DNA of 64,000 bases from Dactylosporangium siamense. GTDB taxonomy: Bacteria; Actinomycetota; Actinomycetes; Mycobacteriales; Micromonosporaceae. Position 1 is the first letter of the stretch. Every line of letters starts with the position of its first letter. The notes below the pieces were generated by a model that had not been told where the DNA came from, ran no database searches, and saw only the letters and a list, made by a program, of their open reading frames with translations. Position numbers and translations under genes: made by a program. Below are positions 40,768 through 49,151 of the stretch, in pieces. The DNA lies in contig NZ_BONQ01000049.1 in the NCBI RefSeq assembly GCF_016862795.1, forward strand, positions 1-64,000, written 5' to 3'.

Positions 40768-41338
40768 CGTTGAAGTCCTTGTGGCCGTAGATCTCGGTGG
40801 CGGGGATGGCGTACTGCCGGCAGGTGAACGCACAGAACGCGACGAGACTGTTCCACAGGGCGGCCGGGGGCTGCACCGTCAGGTAGGTGCCCTCGTTCTC
40901 GATGCCGATGGCCTGGTCGTTCTGGCCCTTGCAGTGTGAGCCCTGGACCATGGTCTGGCCGTGCAGGAGCGCGTACAGGCTGCCGTTGCGGCCCTCGGTG
41001 AGCCAGCCGCCGCGGCTGTTGGTGAAGTGCTGACCGCTGTCGAGCCAGCCGTTGGTGTCCATGTGCAGGTCCTGGATGTCGCGTGAGTTCTGAAACGCGT
41101 GCGCCTGCGAGTAGTCGGTGGAGTTGGCCATCGCGGTGTGATGCACGATGATCTTGTTCGGCCGGTACTGGTCGATGGTCAGCGGGCCGGACGGCGGCCG
41201 GGCGCCCCAGGTGCCGCAGTTGGCGATGGTGGGCTGCTCGACCGCCGCGAACGCCGGGTCGGCCGGGCCCAGCAGCGTGGCGGCGCCGCCGAGCAGGACG
41301 GCGCCGCGCAGGACGCCGCGGCGGGTGATTCGGGACAT
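40658..41338 (-). CDS. Tat-exported N-acetylmuramoyl-L-alanine amidase (PGRP type)
   Basis: 226 residues: a twin-arginine signal (SRITRRGVLRGAVLLGG), then an amidase_2/PGRP domain with zinc ligands His in IIVHHTAMAN and His/Cys in GHKDFNVTECPG, and the ENEGTY loop. It should cut the amide between muramic acid and the stem peptide. GGGAGG lies 5 bases before the ATG. It is divergent from a GH25 lysozyme gene, so two peptidoglycan-cutting enzymes face each other across 208 bp. Confidence 0.9.
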   Translation of the reverse strand: MSRITRRGVLRGAVLLGGAATLLGPADPAFAAVEQPTIANCGTWGARPPSGPLTIDQYRPNKIIVHHTAMANSTDYSQAHAFQNSRDIQDLHMDTNGWLDSGQHFTNSRGGWLTEGRNGSLYALLHGQTMVQGSHCKGQNDQAIGIENEGTYLTVQPPAALWNSLVAFCAFTCRQYAIPATEIYGHKDFNVTECPGLLHDRLPELRAAVAAAMSVAASAGAGTSRP

Positions 41339-41372
41339 GGGCGCCTCCCGTTGCTGATTCACGCCGATCATC

Positions 41373-41388
41373 GAAGTTCGTAAACTTC
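41373..41388. promoter_or_regulatory. inverted repeat upstream of the amidase gene
   Basis: GAAGTT-CGTA-AACTTC, 6-bp perfect arms, 35 bp before the amidase start. A related short palindrome GAAAGTTTC (41480-41488) lies 59 bp before the GH25 start; GAAA-N-TTTC resembles sites of LacI-type regulators of Streptomyces glycosidase genes. Whether they share a regulator is not clear. Confidence 0.4.
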
Positions 41389-41546
41389 TTGCAGCCGGGC
41401 ACGCTACACCTGCTCAAGGGTGCATGTCTATCGATCCGAGTCACTGTAGATTTCTCGCAGAGTTCGACGCCTGCCTATTGAAAGTTTCCGACGGCCGTGA
41501 GCTAATCGGCGAAGCTATCTGCCAACCCCGGCTTGAAGGAGGCACC

Positions 41547-42275
41547 GTGTCCAAGCGACGGCTCGGCGCACTGGCAGCCCTGTCCATGGCGGCCGCCCTG
41601 GTCGCCACCGCCCTGATCGGCAGCCCGGCCTCGGCTGCCACCGTGACCTACGGCCAGGACGTCTCCGGTTACCAGGGCAACGTCAACTGGACGGCGCAGT
41701 GGAACGCCGGCTCCCGGTTCGCGTACATCAAGGCCACCGAGGGCACGTACTACACCAACCCCTACTTCGCTCAGCAGTACAACGGCTCGTACAACGTCGG
41801 CATGATCCGCGGCGCCTACCACTTCGCCATCCCGAACGGGGGCGGTGGCGCGGCCCAGGCCGACTACTTCGTCGGCCACGGCGGCGGCTGGTCCAAGGAC
41901 GGCAAGACGCTGCCCGGCGCCCTGGACATCGAGTACAACCCGTACGGCGCGACCTGCTACGGCCTGTCCCAGTCGGGCATGGTGAGCTGGATCCGGGCGT
42001 TCCTGAACCAGTACCACACCCGCACCGGTCGCTGGGCCACCATCTACACGACCACCGACTGGTGGGTCACCTGCACCGGCAACTACAGCGGCTTCTGGGC
42101 CAACTCGCCGTTGTGGCTGGCCCGCTACAGCAGCACCCCCGGCACGCTGCCGGCGGGCGCACCGACCTGGTCGTTCTGGCAGTACTCCAGCACCGGCCCG
42201 TTCGCCGGCGACTCCAACCAGTGGAACGGGGCGCTGGACCGGCTCAAGGTCCTGGCCTGCAACGGCGCCTGCTGA
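41547..42275 (+). CDS. secreted GH25 lysozyme (muramidase)
   Basis: 242 residues: signal peptide (1-32), then a single GH25 domain: QDVSGYQGNVNW near the start, FAYIKATEG, and the catalytic D-I-E in GALDIEYNPYG; WSFWQYSS near the end. Two cysteine pairs are visible (TCYG/VTCTG and the LACNGAC end). No separate wall-binding repeats. GTG 41547 with AAGGAGG 5 bases before it. Cuts the beta-1,4 bond of peptidoglycan, own or foreign. Confidence 0.93.
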   Translation: MSKRRLGALAALSMAAALVATALIGSPASAATVTYGQDVSGYQGNVNWTAQWNAGSRFAYIKATEGTYYTNPYFAQQYNGSYNVGMIRGAYHFAIPNGGGGAAQADYFVGHGGGWSKDGKTLPGALDIEYNPYGATCYGLSQSGMVSWIRAFLNQYHTRTGRWATIYTTTDWWVTCTGNYSGFWANSPLWLARYSSTPGTLPAGAPTWSFWQYSSTGPFAGDSNQWNGALDRLKVLACNGAC

Positions 42276-42299
42276 ACGGTCGCTTCTGAGCGGACCCCG

Positions 42300-42330
42300 C
42301 ATCGCCCCGGACGCTTGCGCCGGGGCGATG
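42300..42330 (+). terminator. terminator after the GH25 gene
   Basis: CATCGCCCCGG (42300-42310) and CCGGGGCGATG (42320-42330), 11 bp perfect with a 9-base loop, followed by TTCCGTGT. Confidence 0.88.
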
Positions 42331-42375
42331 TTCCGTGTCCGCGCCGCGCACAGAAATCAACAGGCAACTTGCTTA

Positions 42376-42421
42376 TTGACAAGAATCTTTCCAGTGGGCA
42401 ACGATGCTGAGAGCGCTCTCA
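42376..42421 (+). promoter_or_regulatory. promoter with CebR-type operator before the GH16 gene
   Basis: TTGACA (42376-42381), 18 bases, AACGAT (42400-42405), followed at once by TGAGAGCGCTCTCA (42408-42421), a perfect 14-bp palindrome two steps from the CebR consensus TGGGAGCGCTCCCA. The operator covers the predicted transcription start, as expected for a repressor relieved by cello- or laminari-oligosaccharides. Confidence 0.82.
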
Positions 42422-42505
42422 CGTCCGCCAACGTGGGGCGCGAGCATTCGCTGTCCGCCATCGGCCACCCCCAGGCCACCTTCCCTTCAACGAAGGGTCA
42501 TCCTC

Positions 42506-43870
42506 GTGGAAACTGCACAGATCAAACACAGTCGCACACGGCGGCTCGCACTCCTGGCCGGCGCCGCGGTCGCCTTGCTGGGCGCGTCGATCGCCGCGCT
42601 GCCCGACGCCGGCGCGTCGGTGCCGCCCACCCCGTCCGGCTGGACGCAGGTCTTCGCCGACGACTTCAACGGTTCCGCCAACACCGGCGTCAACACCGGC
42701 AACTGGCTCTACGACCTCGGCCACGGGTACCCCGGCGGCGCGGGCAACTGGGGCACCGGCGAGATCGAGAACATGACCAACAGCACCCAGAACGTGTACC
42801 TCGACGGCGGCGGCAACCTTGCCATCAGGCCGCTCCGCGACGGGGCGGGCAACTGGACCAGCGGCCGCATCGAAACGCAGCGCACTAACATCGCCGCGCC
42901 GGCGGGCGGCAAGCTGCGGGTCGAGGCGCGCATCGCCCAGCCCAATGTCAACACCTCCAACGGCGCCGGCTACTGGCCCGCGTTCTGGATGCTGGGCGCG
43001 GCGGCCCGCGGCACCGGCGCGACCGGCTGGCCCGGCATCGGTGAAATCGACATCCTGGAGAACATCAACGGCCGCCCGTCGGTGTTCGGCGCACTGCACT
43101 GCGGCACCAACCCCGGCGGCCCGTGCAACGAGACCACCGGCATCGGCAGCGGCGAGCGCCCCTGCGGCGGCTGCAACGGCGGCTACCACACCTACGCCAT
43201 CGAGCAGGACCGCAGCACCTCGCCGGAGCAGATCCGCTGGTACCTGGACGGCAACAACTTCTTCACCATCAACGCCAACCAGGTCGACGCGACCACCTGG
43301 AACAACGCGACCCACCACGGCTTCTTCATCATCCTCAACGTGGCGATCGGCGGTGGCTTCCCGGCCGCGTTCGGCGGCGGCCCCTTCGCCTCCACCGTGT
43401 CCGGCGCGGCGATGATGGTCGACTACGTCGCCGCGTACACGGCCGGTGGCGGTGGTGGCGGCGGCACCACGCCGCCCCCGACCAGCGGCAAGGCCGTCAA
43501 GGGCCCCGGCGGGCTGTGCCTGGACGTCCGTTCCTCCAACAGCGCCAGCGGTACCCCGGTCCAGCTCTGGGGCTGCAACGGCACCGGCGCGCAGCAGTGG
43601 ACCTACGTCGAGGCGGGCAGCACGCTGCGCGCGTTCGGCAAGTGCCTGGACGTCTCGGGCGGCTCGACCGCCAACGGCGCGAAGATCCAGATCTGGGACT
43701 GCAACAGCACCGGCGCCCAGGTCTTCATCCACCGCGCCGACAACACGTACTACAACCCGGCGTCCAACAAGTGCCTCGACGACCCGAACGGGTCGACGAC
43801 GCCGGGCATCCAGATGCAGATCTGGGACTGCAACGGCAGCGGCGCACAGAAGTTCACCCTGCCGCAGTAA
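42506..43870 (+). CDS. secreted GH16 endoglucanase (laminarinase type) with ricin-B (CBM13) module
   Basis: 454 residues: signal peptide (about 1-36), GH16 domain (40-310) with the catalytic E-x-D-x-x-E in GIGEIDILEN and the substrate-cleft WYLDG strand, a Gly/Thr/Pro linker (312-325), and a CBM13 beta-trefoil with three QxW-type repeats (QLWGCNGTGAQQW, QIWDCNSTGAQVF, QIWDCNGSGAQKF). Beta-1,3-glucan is the likeliest substrate. GTG 42506 with GAAGGG 8 bases upstream. Repression by a LacI/CebR-type protein is expected from the box at 42408. Confidence 0.92.
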   Translation: METAQIKHSRTRRLALLAGAAVALLGASIAALPDAGASVPPTPSGWTQVFADDFNGSANTGVNTGNWLYDLGHGYPGGAGNWGTGEIENMTNSTQNVYLDGGGNLAIRPLRDGAGNWTSGRIETQRTNIAAPAGGKLRVEARIAQPNVNTSNGAGYWPAFWMLGAAARGTGATGWPGIGEIDILENINGRPSVFGALHCGTNPGGPCNETTGIGSGERPCGGCNGGYHTYAIEQDRSTSPEQIRWYLDGNNFFTINANQVDATTWNNATHHGFFIILNVAIGGGFPAAFGGGPFASTVSGAAMMVDYVAAYTAGGGGGGGTTPPPTSGKAVKGPGGLCLDVRSSNSASGTPVQLWGCNGTGAQQWTYVEAGSTLRAFGKCLDVSGGSTANGAKIQIWDCNSTGAQVFIHRADNTYYNPASNKCLDDPNGSTTPGIQMQIWDCNGSGAQKFTLPQ

Positions 43871-43877
43871 TGCCGGT

Positions 43878-43920
43878 CCGGCCCGCAGACGCCGTTCGAG
43901 CAACGGCGGCTGCGGGCCGG
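43878..43920 (+). terminator. long terminator after the GH16 gene
   Basis: CCGGCCCGCAG-A-CGCCGTT-loop-AACGGCG-G-CTGCGGGCCGG: 18 paired bases with one A-G mismatch and a 5-base loop, 7 bp after the stop codon. Confidence 0.9.
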
Positions 43921-44033
43921 TCACGCAGAGGGCCGCCACCGCCGGGAGGACCAGGCGGGTGGCGGCCGGACAGACCGCGATGACCGTCAACCTGGTGGCC
44001 GCCGTGCCTGGCCGACGGCCGGCTGTGCGGGGC

Positions 44034-44414
44034 TCAGTGCGGCGGGGCCGGGCAGAGGCAGAACAGGTGCCCGGCGGGATCGGCGAAGACCCTGGACGTG
44101 TCGGGATGCGGCTGGTGTGAGGGCTTCGTCGCGCCGAGGGCGAGCACGGCCTCCTCGGCGGCGGCGAGGTCGTCGACCCGCAGATGCAGGTGGAACTGCA
44201 TCGAGGAGGCCGGATCCGGCCAGGCCGGTGGCCGGTGGCCGGGCGCGCGCTGGAAGGACAGGTGCAGGCCGGTGTCCTCACTCTCCCCGACGGAATGCCA
44301 GTCGGGGTCGGCGCACACGATCGGCCAGCCGGTGAGCCGGCTGTAGAAGTCCGCGAGCGCCGCCGGGTCCGGGCACTCGAGAGCGACGCCGCTCAACCGG
44401 CCAACACCACGCAT
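44034..44414 (-). CDS. VOC (glyoxalase/bleomycin-resistance-like) protein
   Basis: 126 residues with two beta-alpha-beta-beta-beta modules: LSGVALECPDPAALADFYSRLTGW at the start and FHLHLRVDDLAAAEEAVLALGA, ending RVFADPAGHLFCLC. It has the metal-ligand-like His and Glu positions of the superfamily but no group-specific motif. Function unknown; similar short proteins are often thiol-dependent or binding proteins. GAGGGAG 6 bases before the ATG. Confidence 0.87.
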   Translation of the reverse strand: MRGVGRLSGVALECPDPAALADFYSRLTGWPIVCADPDWHSVGESEDTGLHLSFQRAPGHRPPAWPDPASSMQFHLHLRVDDLAAAEEAVLALGATKPSHQPHPDTSRVFADPAGHLFCLCPAPPH

Positions 44415-44553
44415 CGGCTGCTCCCTCGGCAGTTCTGTGTCCGACAGGTCCGTGGACACCGTAACGCGACCATCGCCCTCGTCCGGCGGCACGCTGGGTC
44501 CAGCACCCGCCCGTCTGAGCCGCCGGGTGGTGTCGCTGCGATACCGTGGTGCG

Positions 44554-45306
44554 ATGGCTTCGGCGTCGGCACGGACGAGCTCGAAACGGCCGTTCTACTC
44601 GCTGCACGGCGACGCCTACGACCTGCTGGTCACCGACCCCGTGGAGCCCTGGGTGGACACGGTGCACGACGAGCTGACCAGCTCGGGGCGGTCGCCGGCC
44701 ACGATCCTGGACGCCGGCTGCGGCACCGGCCGGCAGGCCGCCGGTCTCATCGCGAAGGGGCACCGCGTCGACCTGGTGGACGCGTCCGCCCACCTGCTGG
44801 ACCAGGCCGCCGCCCGGTGCCCGGGCTCGCGGGTGCAGCTGGCGGACCTGTGCCTCCTGCGGATGCCGACCGCCTACGACGCGGTGACCTGCCGCGGCGT
44901 GCTCAACGACATGCTCGACGATGCCGAGCGTCATGCCGCGGTGCGGGCACTGGCCGGCTGCCTCGCCCCGGGCGGCGTGCTGTTCCTCGACGTTCGCGAG
45001 GCGGAGGCATCCCGGCTGCGCGCCGACGGCGTCGCCCGGTCCCGCGAGGTCCACTTCGACGAGGGCGGCCGGCTGACGTTCGTCGCCCGCACGACCTGGA
45101 GCGACGGGCGGCTGGCGGTCGAGGAGACCTACGATCTGGTCCGGCCCGGCTTTCGGAGACAGGAGTCGCACTACAGCTTCGCCATGCGGCCCTGGACCGA
45201 GCCGGAACTCCGTGACGTCCTGCGCGCGTGCGGCCTGCGCGACGTGCGCATCAGCCCCGGCGTGGGCCGGCGGTCCCCGGACCGTCTGCTGGTGGTTGCC
45301 CGCTGA
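44554..45306 (+). CDS. class I SAM-dependent methyltransferase
   Basis: 250 residues. Motif I ILDAGCGTGRQAAG, motif II RVDLVDAS, motif III AYDAVTCRGVLNDM and post-motif LAPGGVLFLDVRE are intact. Substrate unknown. No Shine-Dalgarno; TACCGT (44542-44547) ends 6 bases before the ATG, so the mRNA is probably leaderless. The 3' end overlaps the convergent STAS gene by 56 bp. Confidence 0.87.
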   Translation: MASASARTSSKRPFYSLHGDAYDLLVTDPVEPWVDTVHDELTSSGRSPATILDAGCGTGRQAAGLIAKGHRVDLVDASAHLLDQAAARCPGSRVQLADLCLLRMPTAYDAVTCRGVLNDMLDDAERHAAVRALAGCLAPGGVLFLDVREAEASRLRADGVARSREVHFDEGGRLTFVARTTWSDGRLAVEETYDLVRPGFRRQESHYSFAMRPWTEPELRDVLRACGLRDVRISPGVGRRSPDRLLVVAR

Positions 45307-45607
45307 TCAGGTCGGCGGCGATGCCGCGCCTGCGCAGGCGCTCCGCGATGCCGCGCTCGGGGTTGCTGAGCGCGATGCGGCAGCCGATCCGCTGCGCGAT
45401 CCGGCAGGCGGTGACGAGCACGGCGATCGCCGCCGCGTCGGCGGACGTCACCTCGGTCAGGTCGAAGACGAGGTCGCTCGGGTAGACCGTGAGGGCGGCG
45501 GCGAACGCCTGATGGAACACGTCGATGCCGGCGTCGTCCAGTTGCCCCTGGAGGGCGACGACCACGCGGCCGGCGGCGCGGGTCCACACATCGAAGCGGA
45601 GCACCAC
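45251..45607 (-). CDS. STAS-domain (anti-anti-sigma-like) protein
   Basis: 118 residues from GTG 45607. STAS fold: VVVALQGQLDDAGIDVFHQAF, then LVFDLTEVTSADAAAIAVL with Ser where SpoIIAA-type proteins are phosphorylated (TSADAAA), and a C-terminal helix. The start is uncertain: TTG 45640 would extend it by 11 residues and overlap the AfsR-type gene; neither has a clear ribosome site. Being 22 bp after that gene suggests co-transcription. The partner kinase is not in the window. Confidence 0.72.
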   Translation of the reverse strand: MVLRFDVWTRAAGRVVVALQGQLDDAGIDVFHQAFAAALTVYPSDLVFDLTEVTSADAAAIAVLVTACRIAQRIGCRIALSNPERGIAERLRRRGIAADLISGQPPADGPGTAGPRRG

Positions 45608-45629
45608 GCAATTCTGCCGCGCGGCCGGA

Positions 45630-48413
45630 TCATCCGCCAACGATGCGGCGCCCCCGCGCCGTGCTGCGGATGGTGTCGAGCTTGCGCCGCACCTCGCCGG
45701 ACCGGGCGTCGCCGAGGGCCTCGAAGTGGCGCAGGGCCCGGCGCCAGCTGTCGCCGGCCGCGGTGTCGTCGCCGGCGGTGTGGTGCCGGTCGCCGGCGTT
45801 GACGAGGATGTCGGCGGCGGTGGGGCGGTCGCCGAGCTGCTCGAACAGCGCGATCGCCTTCTCGTAGCAGCGGGTCGCCTGCGCGTGGTCGCCGAGGTGG
45901 TCGTGCGCGACGGCCAGGCTGTCCCACGTGCCGGCCTCGCCGTGCCGGTCGCCGAGCTGCTGCAGCAGTTGCAGCGCCCGCCCGCACAGGTCCAGGGTGC
46001 GCCGGTGGTTGCCGAGCTGGGCGTGCAACCAGCCCGCCGCGTTCGAGGTCCGGGCCTGCCACAGGATGTCGCCCGCCGTCTCGAACAGGTGCAACGCCTG
46101 CTCGCTGTGGGTCAGCGCGTCGGCGTGCCGCTGCTGGGCCTGCAGCATCCAGCCGATGTTGTGGTGGGTGCGGGCCTGCCCGACGGCGTCGCCGAGCCCG
46201 CGGTAGAGCTCAAGGGCCCGGTCCAGGTGGCCGGCCGCGTCCTCGAAGCGGCCGACGCGGGCCAGGGTGCGGCCCAGGTCGCGGTGCACGTGGGCGCGGC
46301 CGGCCAGGTCACCGACCCGCAGCAGCGCCCGCAGGGCAACGGCCTGCGTGTCGATGAGGTCGTCCCAGCGGCCCAGCCACTCGAGATACGTGGTCAGCGT
46401 CCACGCGAGCTTCCACACGTGGTCGTCGAGCCCCTCGTCGGCGCCGCTGCGCACCGCGGCGAGGAGCACGGCGTCCTCGGCGGTGAACCAGGCCATCGCG
46501 GCGTCACCGTCACGGACCCGCTCGACGGTCACACCGGCCGCCGGGCGGGTCAGGTCGGCCGGCGCCCGGCCGGAGTCCAGCCGCAGCACCGCACCGTGCG
46601 CGGCGTGCAGGTAGTGGTCGAACACCCGCCGGACCGCGTCGGCGCGCTCCGGTGCCAGGCCGGCCTGCTCGGCGGCGTAGCTGCGCAGCAGGTCGTGGAA
46701 GCCGTACCGGCCGGGCGTGTGCTCGGTGAGAAGGTTCGCCTCGACCAGTTCGTGCAGCAGCGCCCGCGCCCGCGGCACCGGGACCCCGGCCAGGCTGGCC
46801 GCGGCGGGAGCGCCCAGGTCCGGCCCGGGATGCAGACCCAGCAGGCGGAACAGGCGCGCGGCGGCGTCGGTCAGGGCCAGATACGACCAGGAGAACACCG
46901 CGCGGACGTCGGTGATCGGGTCGCCGCCGTCCAGGGCGTTCAGGCCGCCGGCGGTGTCGCGCAGCTGCGCCGCCTGCGTCGCGAGCGACGTGCCGGGCCT
47001 GGTCGAGGCGTGCGCGGCGGCGATGGCCAGGGCCAGGGGCAGCCGCGCGCAGCGTTCCACGATGTCCATGACCGCGTCGGGTTCGGCGGTGGTACGGGCC
47101 GCGCCGAGCCGATGGGTGAGCAGCTCCCGGGCCTCACCGGCGCTCAGCAGGTCCAGGGCGAGCGGGTGGGCGCCCTCGGCCGCGACCAGCGGCGTGAGCT
47201 GGTTGCGGCTGGTGACCAGCACCAGGCAGCCGGGCGTGCCGGGCAGCAACGGGCGGACCTGGTCCGCGTCGCGGGCGTTGTCGAGGATGATCAGCACCCG
47301 TTTGCCGGCCAGGACGCTGCGGAACCGGGTGGCCCGCTCGTCCAGCGCGGCCGGGAGCTGCTCATCCGGCCGGAACGCGCGCAGGAAGCCGCGCAGCGCC
47401 TCCGCCGGGTCCATGACCGCGCCGCGATGGTCGAAGCCGCGCAGGTTGACGTACAGCTGACCGTCGGGGAACCGGTCGGCGACGCGGTGCGCCCAGTGCA
47501 CGGCGAGGCTGGTCTTGCCGACGCCGGGCGGACCGGACACGGCGCACACGACCGTGCTGCGCGCCGCTCCCTGTGCAAGGGCATCCAGCTGGGCCACGCT
47601 GCCGGCGTGGCCGGCGAAGCCGCGCACCGCCAGCGGCAGCTGCGCCGGCGCCGAGACGGTGGCGGCCGGCGGGGCGGCCGGATCCAGGGCCGCGTCGCCG
47701 CGCAGGACGGCGGCCTCCAGGTCGCGGATGCCCGGCCCGGGGTCGAGGCCCAGTTCGTCGGCGAGCGCCTGGCGCAGCCGCTGATACGTGGCGAGGGCGT
47801 CGGCGGGCCGCCCCGACCGGTGCAGCGCGGTCATCAGGTGGGCGTGCAACCCCTCGTCGAGCGGGTGGTCGCGGGTGAGCCGCTCCAGCTCCGGCACGAG
47901 CTGTGCGTGCTCGCCGAGCTGCAACCGGCTCTCGACGAGCGCCGACTGCGCGTGCAGCCGCAGCGCCTCGAGGCGCTCAGCCTCCAGGTCCAGTCCGGTC
48001 AGACCGGCGACGTCGGCGAGCGGCCGGCCGCGCCACAACGCGAGCGCGGCACGCAGGCACCGCACCCGCTCGGCCTGCTCGGCCGCGCCGGTCCCTTGCC
48101 GGATCAGGCGCTCGGCGACCGCGACGTCGGTCGCGTCGTCGTCCAGTGCGAGGAGGTACCCGGGCGGGCGGGCCACGATCGTGTCGCGGCCACCCAGCAC
48201 CTGCCGCAGGTACGACACGTGCCGCTGCAACGTGTTCACGGCCGTCGCCGGCGGGTCCTCGCCCCAGACGGTGTCGATCAGCCGGTCGGTGCTGACGACC
48301 TCGCCCCGGCCGATGGCCAGGGTCGCGAGCACCGCCTTGCGGCGCAGGCCCGGCACCTCCCGCGGCGCCCCACCGAGCGTCACGTCGATCGGCCCGAGGA
48401 GCCTGACCTGCAT
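45630..48413 (-). CDS. AfsR/SARP-type transcriptional regulator (BTAD, NB-ARC, TPR), second copy
   Basis: 927 residues: winged-helix DNA-binding domain (MQVRLLGPIDVTLGG onward), BTAD (about 95-240), NB-ARC with Walker A GPPGVGKTS at about 295-303 and Walker B KRVLIILDNA, and about six TPR units from 640 to 900 (RAHVHRDLGRTLARVGRFEDAAGHLDRALELY is one). Same architecture as the protein at 7676 but only distantly alike. GGGGG precedes the ATG. It is followed by the STAS gene on the same strand; there is no biosynthetic cluster nearby. Confidence 0.92.
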   Translation of the reverse strand: MQVRLLGPIDVTLGGAPREVPGLRRKAVLATLAIGRGEVVSTDRLIDTVWGEDPPATAVNTLQRHVSYLRQVLGGRDTIVARPPGYLLALDDDATDVAVAERLIRQGTGAAEQAERVRCLRAALALWRGRPLADVAGLTGLDLEAERLEALRLHAQSALVESRLQLGEHAQLVPELERLTRDHPLDEGLHAHLMTALHRSGRPADALATYQRLRQALADELGLDPGPGIRDLEAAVLRGDAALDPAAPPAATVSAPAQLPLAVRGFAGHAGSVAQLDALAQGAARSTVVCAVSGPPGVGKTSLAVHWAHRVADRFPDGQLYVNLRGFDHRGAVMDPAEALRGFLRAFRPDEQLPAALDERATRFRSVLAGKRVLIILDNARDADQVRPLLPGTPGCLVLVTSRNQLTPLVAAEGAHPLALDLLSAGEARELLTHRLGAARTTAEPDAVMDIVERCARLPLALAIAAAHASTRPGTSLATQAAQLRDTAGGLNALDGGDPITDVRAVFSWSYLALTDAAARLFRLLGLHPGPDLGAPAAASLAGVPVPRARALLHELVEANLLTEHTPGRYGFHDLLRSYAAEQAGLAPERADAVRRVFDHYLHAAHGAVLRLDSGRAPADLTRPAAGVTVERVRDGDAAMAWFTAEDAVLLAAVRSGADEGLDDHVWKLAWTLTTYLEWLGRWDDLIDTQAVALRALLRVGDLAGRAHVHRDLGRTLARVGRFEDAAGHLDRALELYRGLGDAVGQARTHHNIGWMLQAQQRHADALTHSEQALHLFETAGDILWQARTSNAAGWLHAQLGNHRRTLDLCGRALQLLQQLGDRHGEAGTWDSLAVAHDHLGDHAQATRCYEKAIALFEQLGDRPTAADILVNAGDRHHTAGDDTAAGDSWRRALRHFEALGDARSGEVRRKLDTIRSTARGRRIVGG

Positions 48414-48457
48414 ACGTCCCCCACCCGTCCGACGACTGGCAAGGGTATCCGGCGGCT

Positions 48458-48492
48458 CCGGGGGTGCCTGGTCGGCGACCTGACACCCCCGG
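48458..48492 (-). terminator. terminator after the lectin gene
   Basis: CCGGGGGTG (48458-48466) and CACCCCCGG (48484-48492), 9 bp perfect, with a smaller GGTCG/CGACC hairpin inside the loop. Confidence 0.75.
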
Positions 48493-48504
48493 GGCTGATT
48501 TCGG

Positions 48505-49059
48505 TCAGGCGCCCACGATCCGCCACACCTGCGAGTTGGCGCCGTTGAACGGCCGGGTGACCGCCCGGAAGTCCTGCGCGCTGGACAGGTACGCGTCCAG
48601 GTATCGGCCGCTGCTGACCTGCTGGACCGTGTAGAACGCGCCGCCGTAGTCCTGCAGCCGCCACAGCTGCGTGGCGTCGAACGTCTGCCTCGGCCGGGTC
48701 ACGACCCGGAAGTCGAGGCCGGCGATCTCGTGCGCGTCGAGGTACCGGCCGCTGCTGGCCTGCTGCAACGTGTACACGCCGCCGCCCTGGTCGGTCAGCC
48801 ACCACTTCTGCGTGGAATCCGACTGGTACGGCCGGGTGACCACGTTGTAGTCCTGCGACGCGATCTCGTGCGCGTCCAACAGCCGTGCCCCGCCGTCCTG
48901 GGCCAGGATCACCAGCCGCGGCGCCGCGAGCGCGGCTCGCGTGGTGGTGGCTGCGGCGCCCGGTGCGGCCGACGCCGTGGCGGCCGAGGCGGCGAGCATC
49001 GCCCCCGCGGCGACGATCACCGCGAAGATCCGCCGGCAGTACCCGCGTTCTGGCTTCAT
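48505..49059 (-). CDS. secreted beta-trefoil (ricin-B-like) lectin-type protein
   Basis: 184 residues: signal peptide (about 1-32), a short Ala/Thr linker, and one domain of three repeats with the shared unit (S)SGRYLDAHE/LDAYLSSAQDFRxVTRP and a W at the end of each (QKWWLTD, QLWRLQD, QVWRIVG). It resembles the RICIN-type lectin fold. Likely a secreted sugar-binding protein with no enzyme domain. GGAGG 8 bases before the ATG. Confidence 0.82.
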   Translation of the reverse strand: MKPERGYCRRIFAVIVAAGAMLAASAATASAAPGAAATTTRAALAAPRLVILAQDGGARLLDAHEIASQDYNVVTRPYQSDSTQKWWLTDQGGGVYTLQQASSGRYLDAHEIAGLDFRVVTRPRQTFDATQLWRLQDYGGAFYTVQQVSSGRYLDAYLSSAQDFRAVTRPFNGANSQVWRIVGA

Positions 49060-49151
49060 GGTTGCTACCTCCTGCTCACGCCGGCCGACGGGCTCGGCCG
49101 ACCCGCCCACCGTCGCCGGAAGGGCTGAAACCACGCTGAAACGCGGTGTGG

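Noticed and set aside
45525-48548. A 1007-codon plus-strand frame opposite the second AfsR-type gene
   Set aside because: Same reason: no domain, biased composition, and the opposite strand has an intact regulator with ribosome site.
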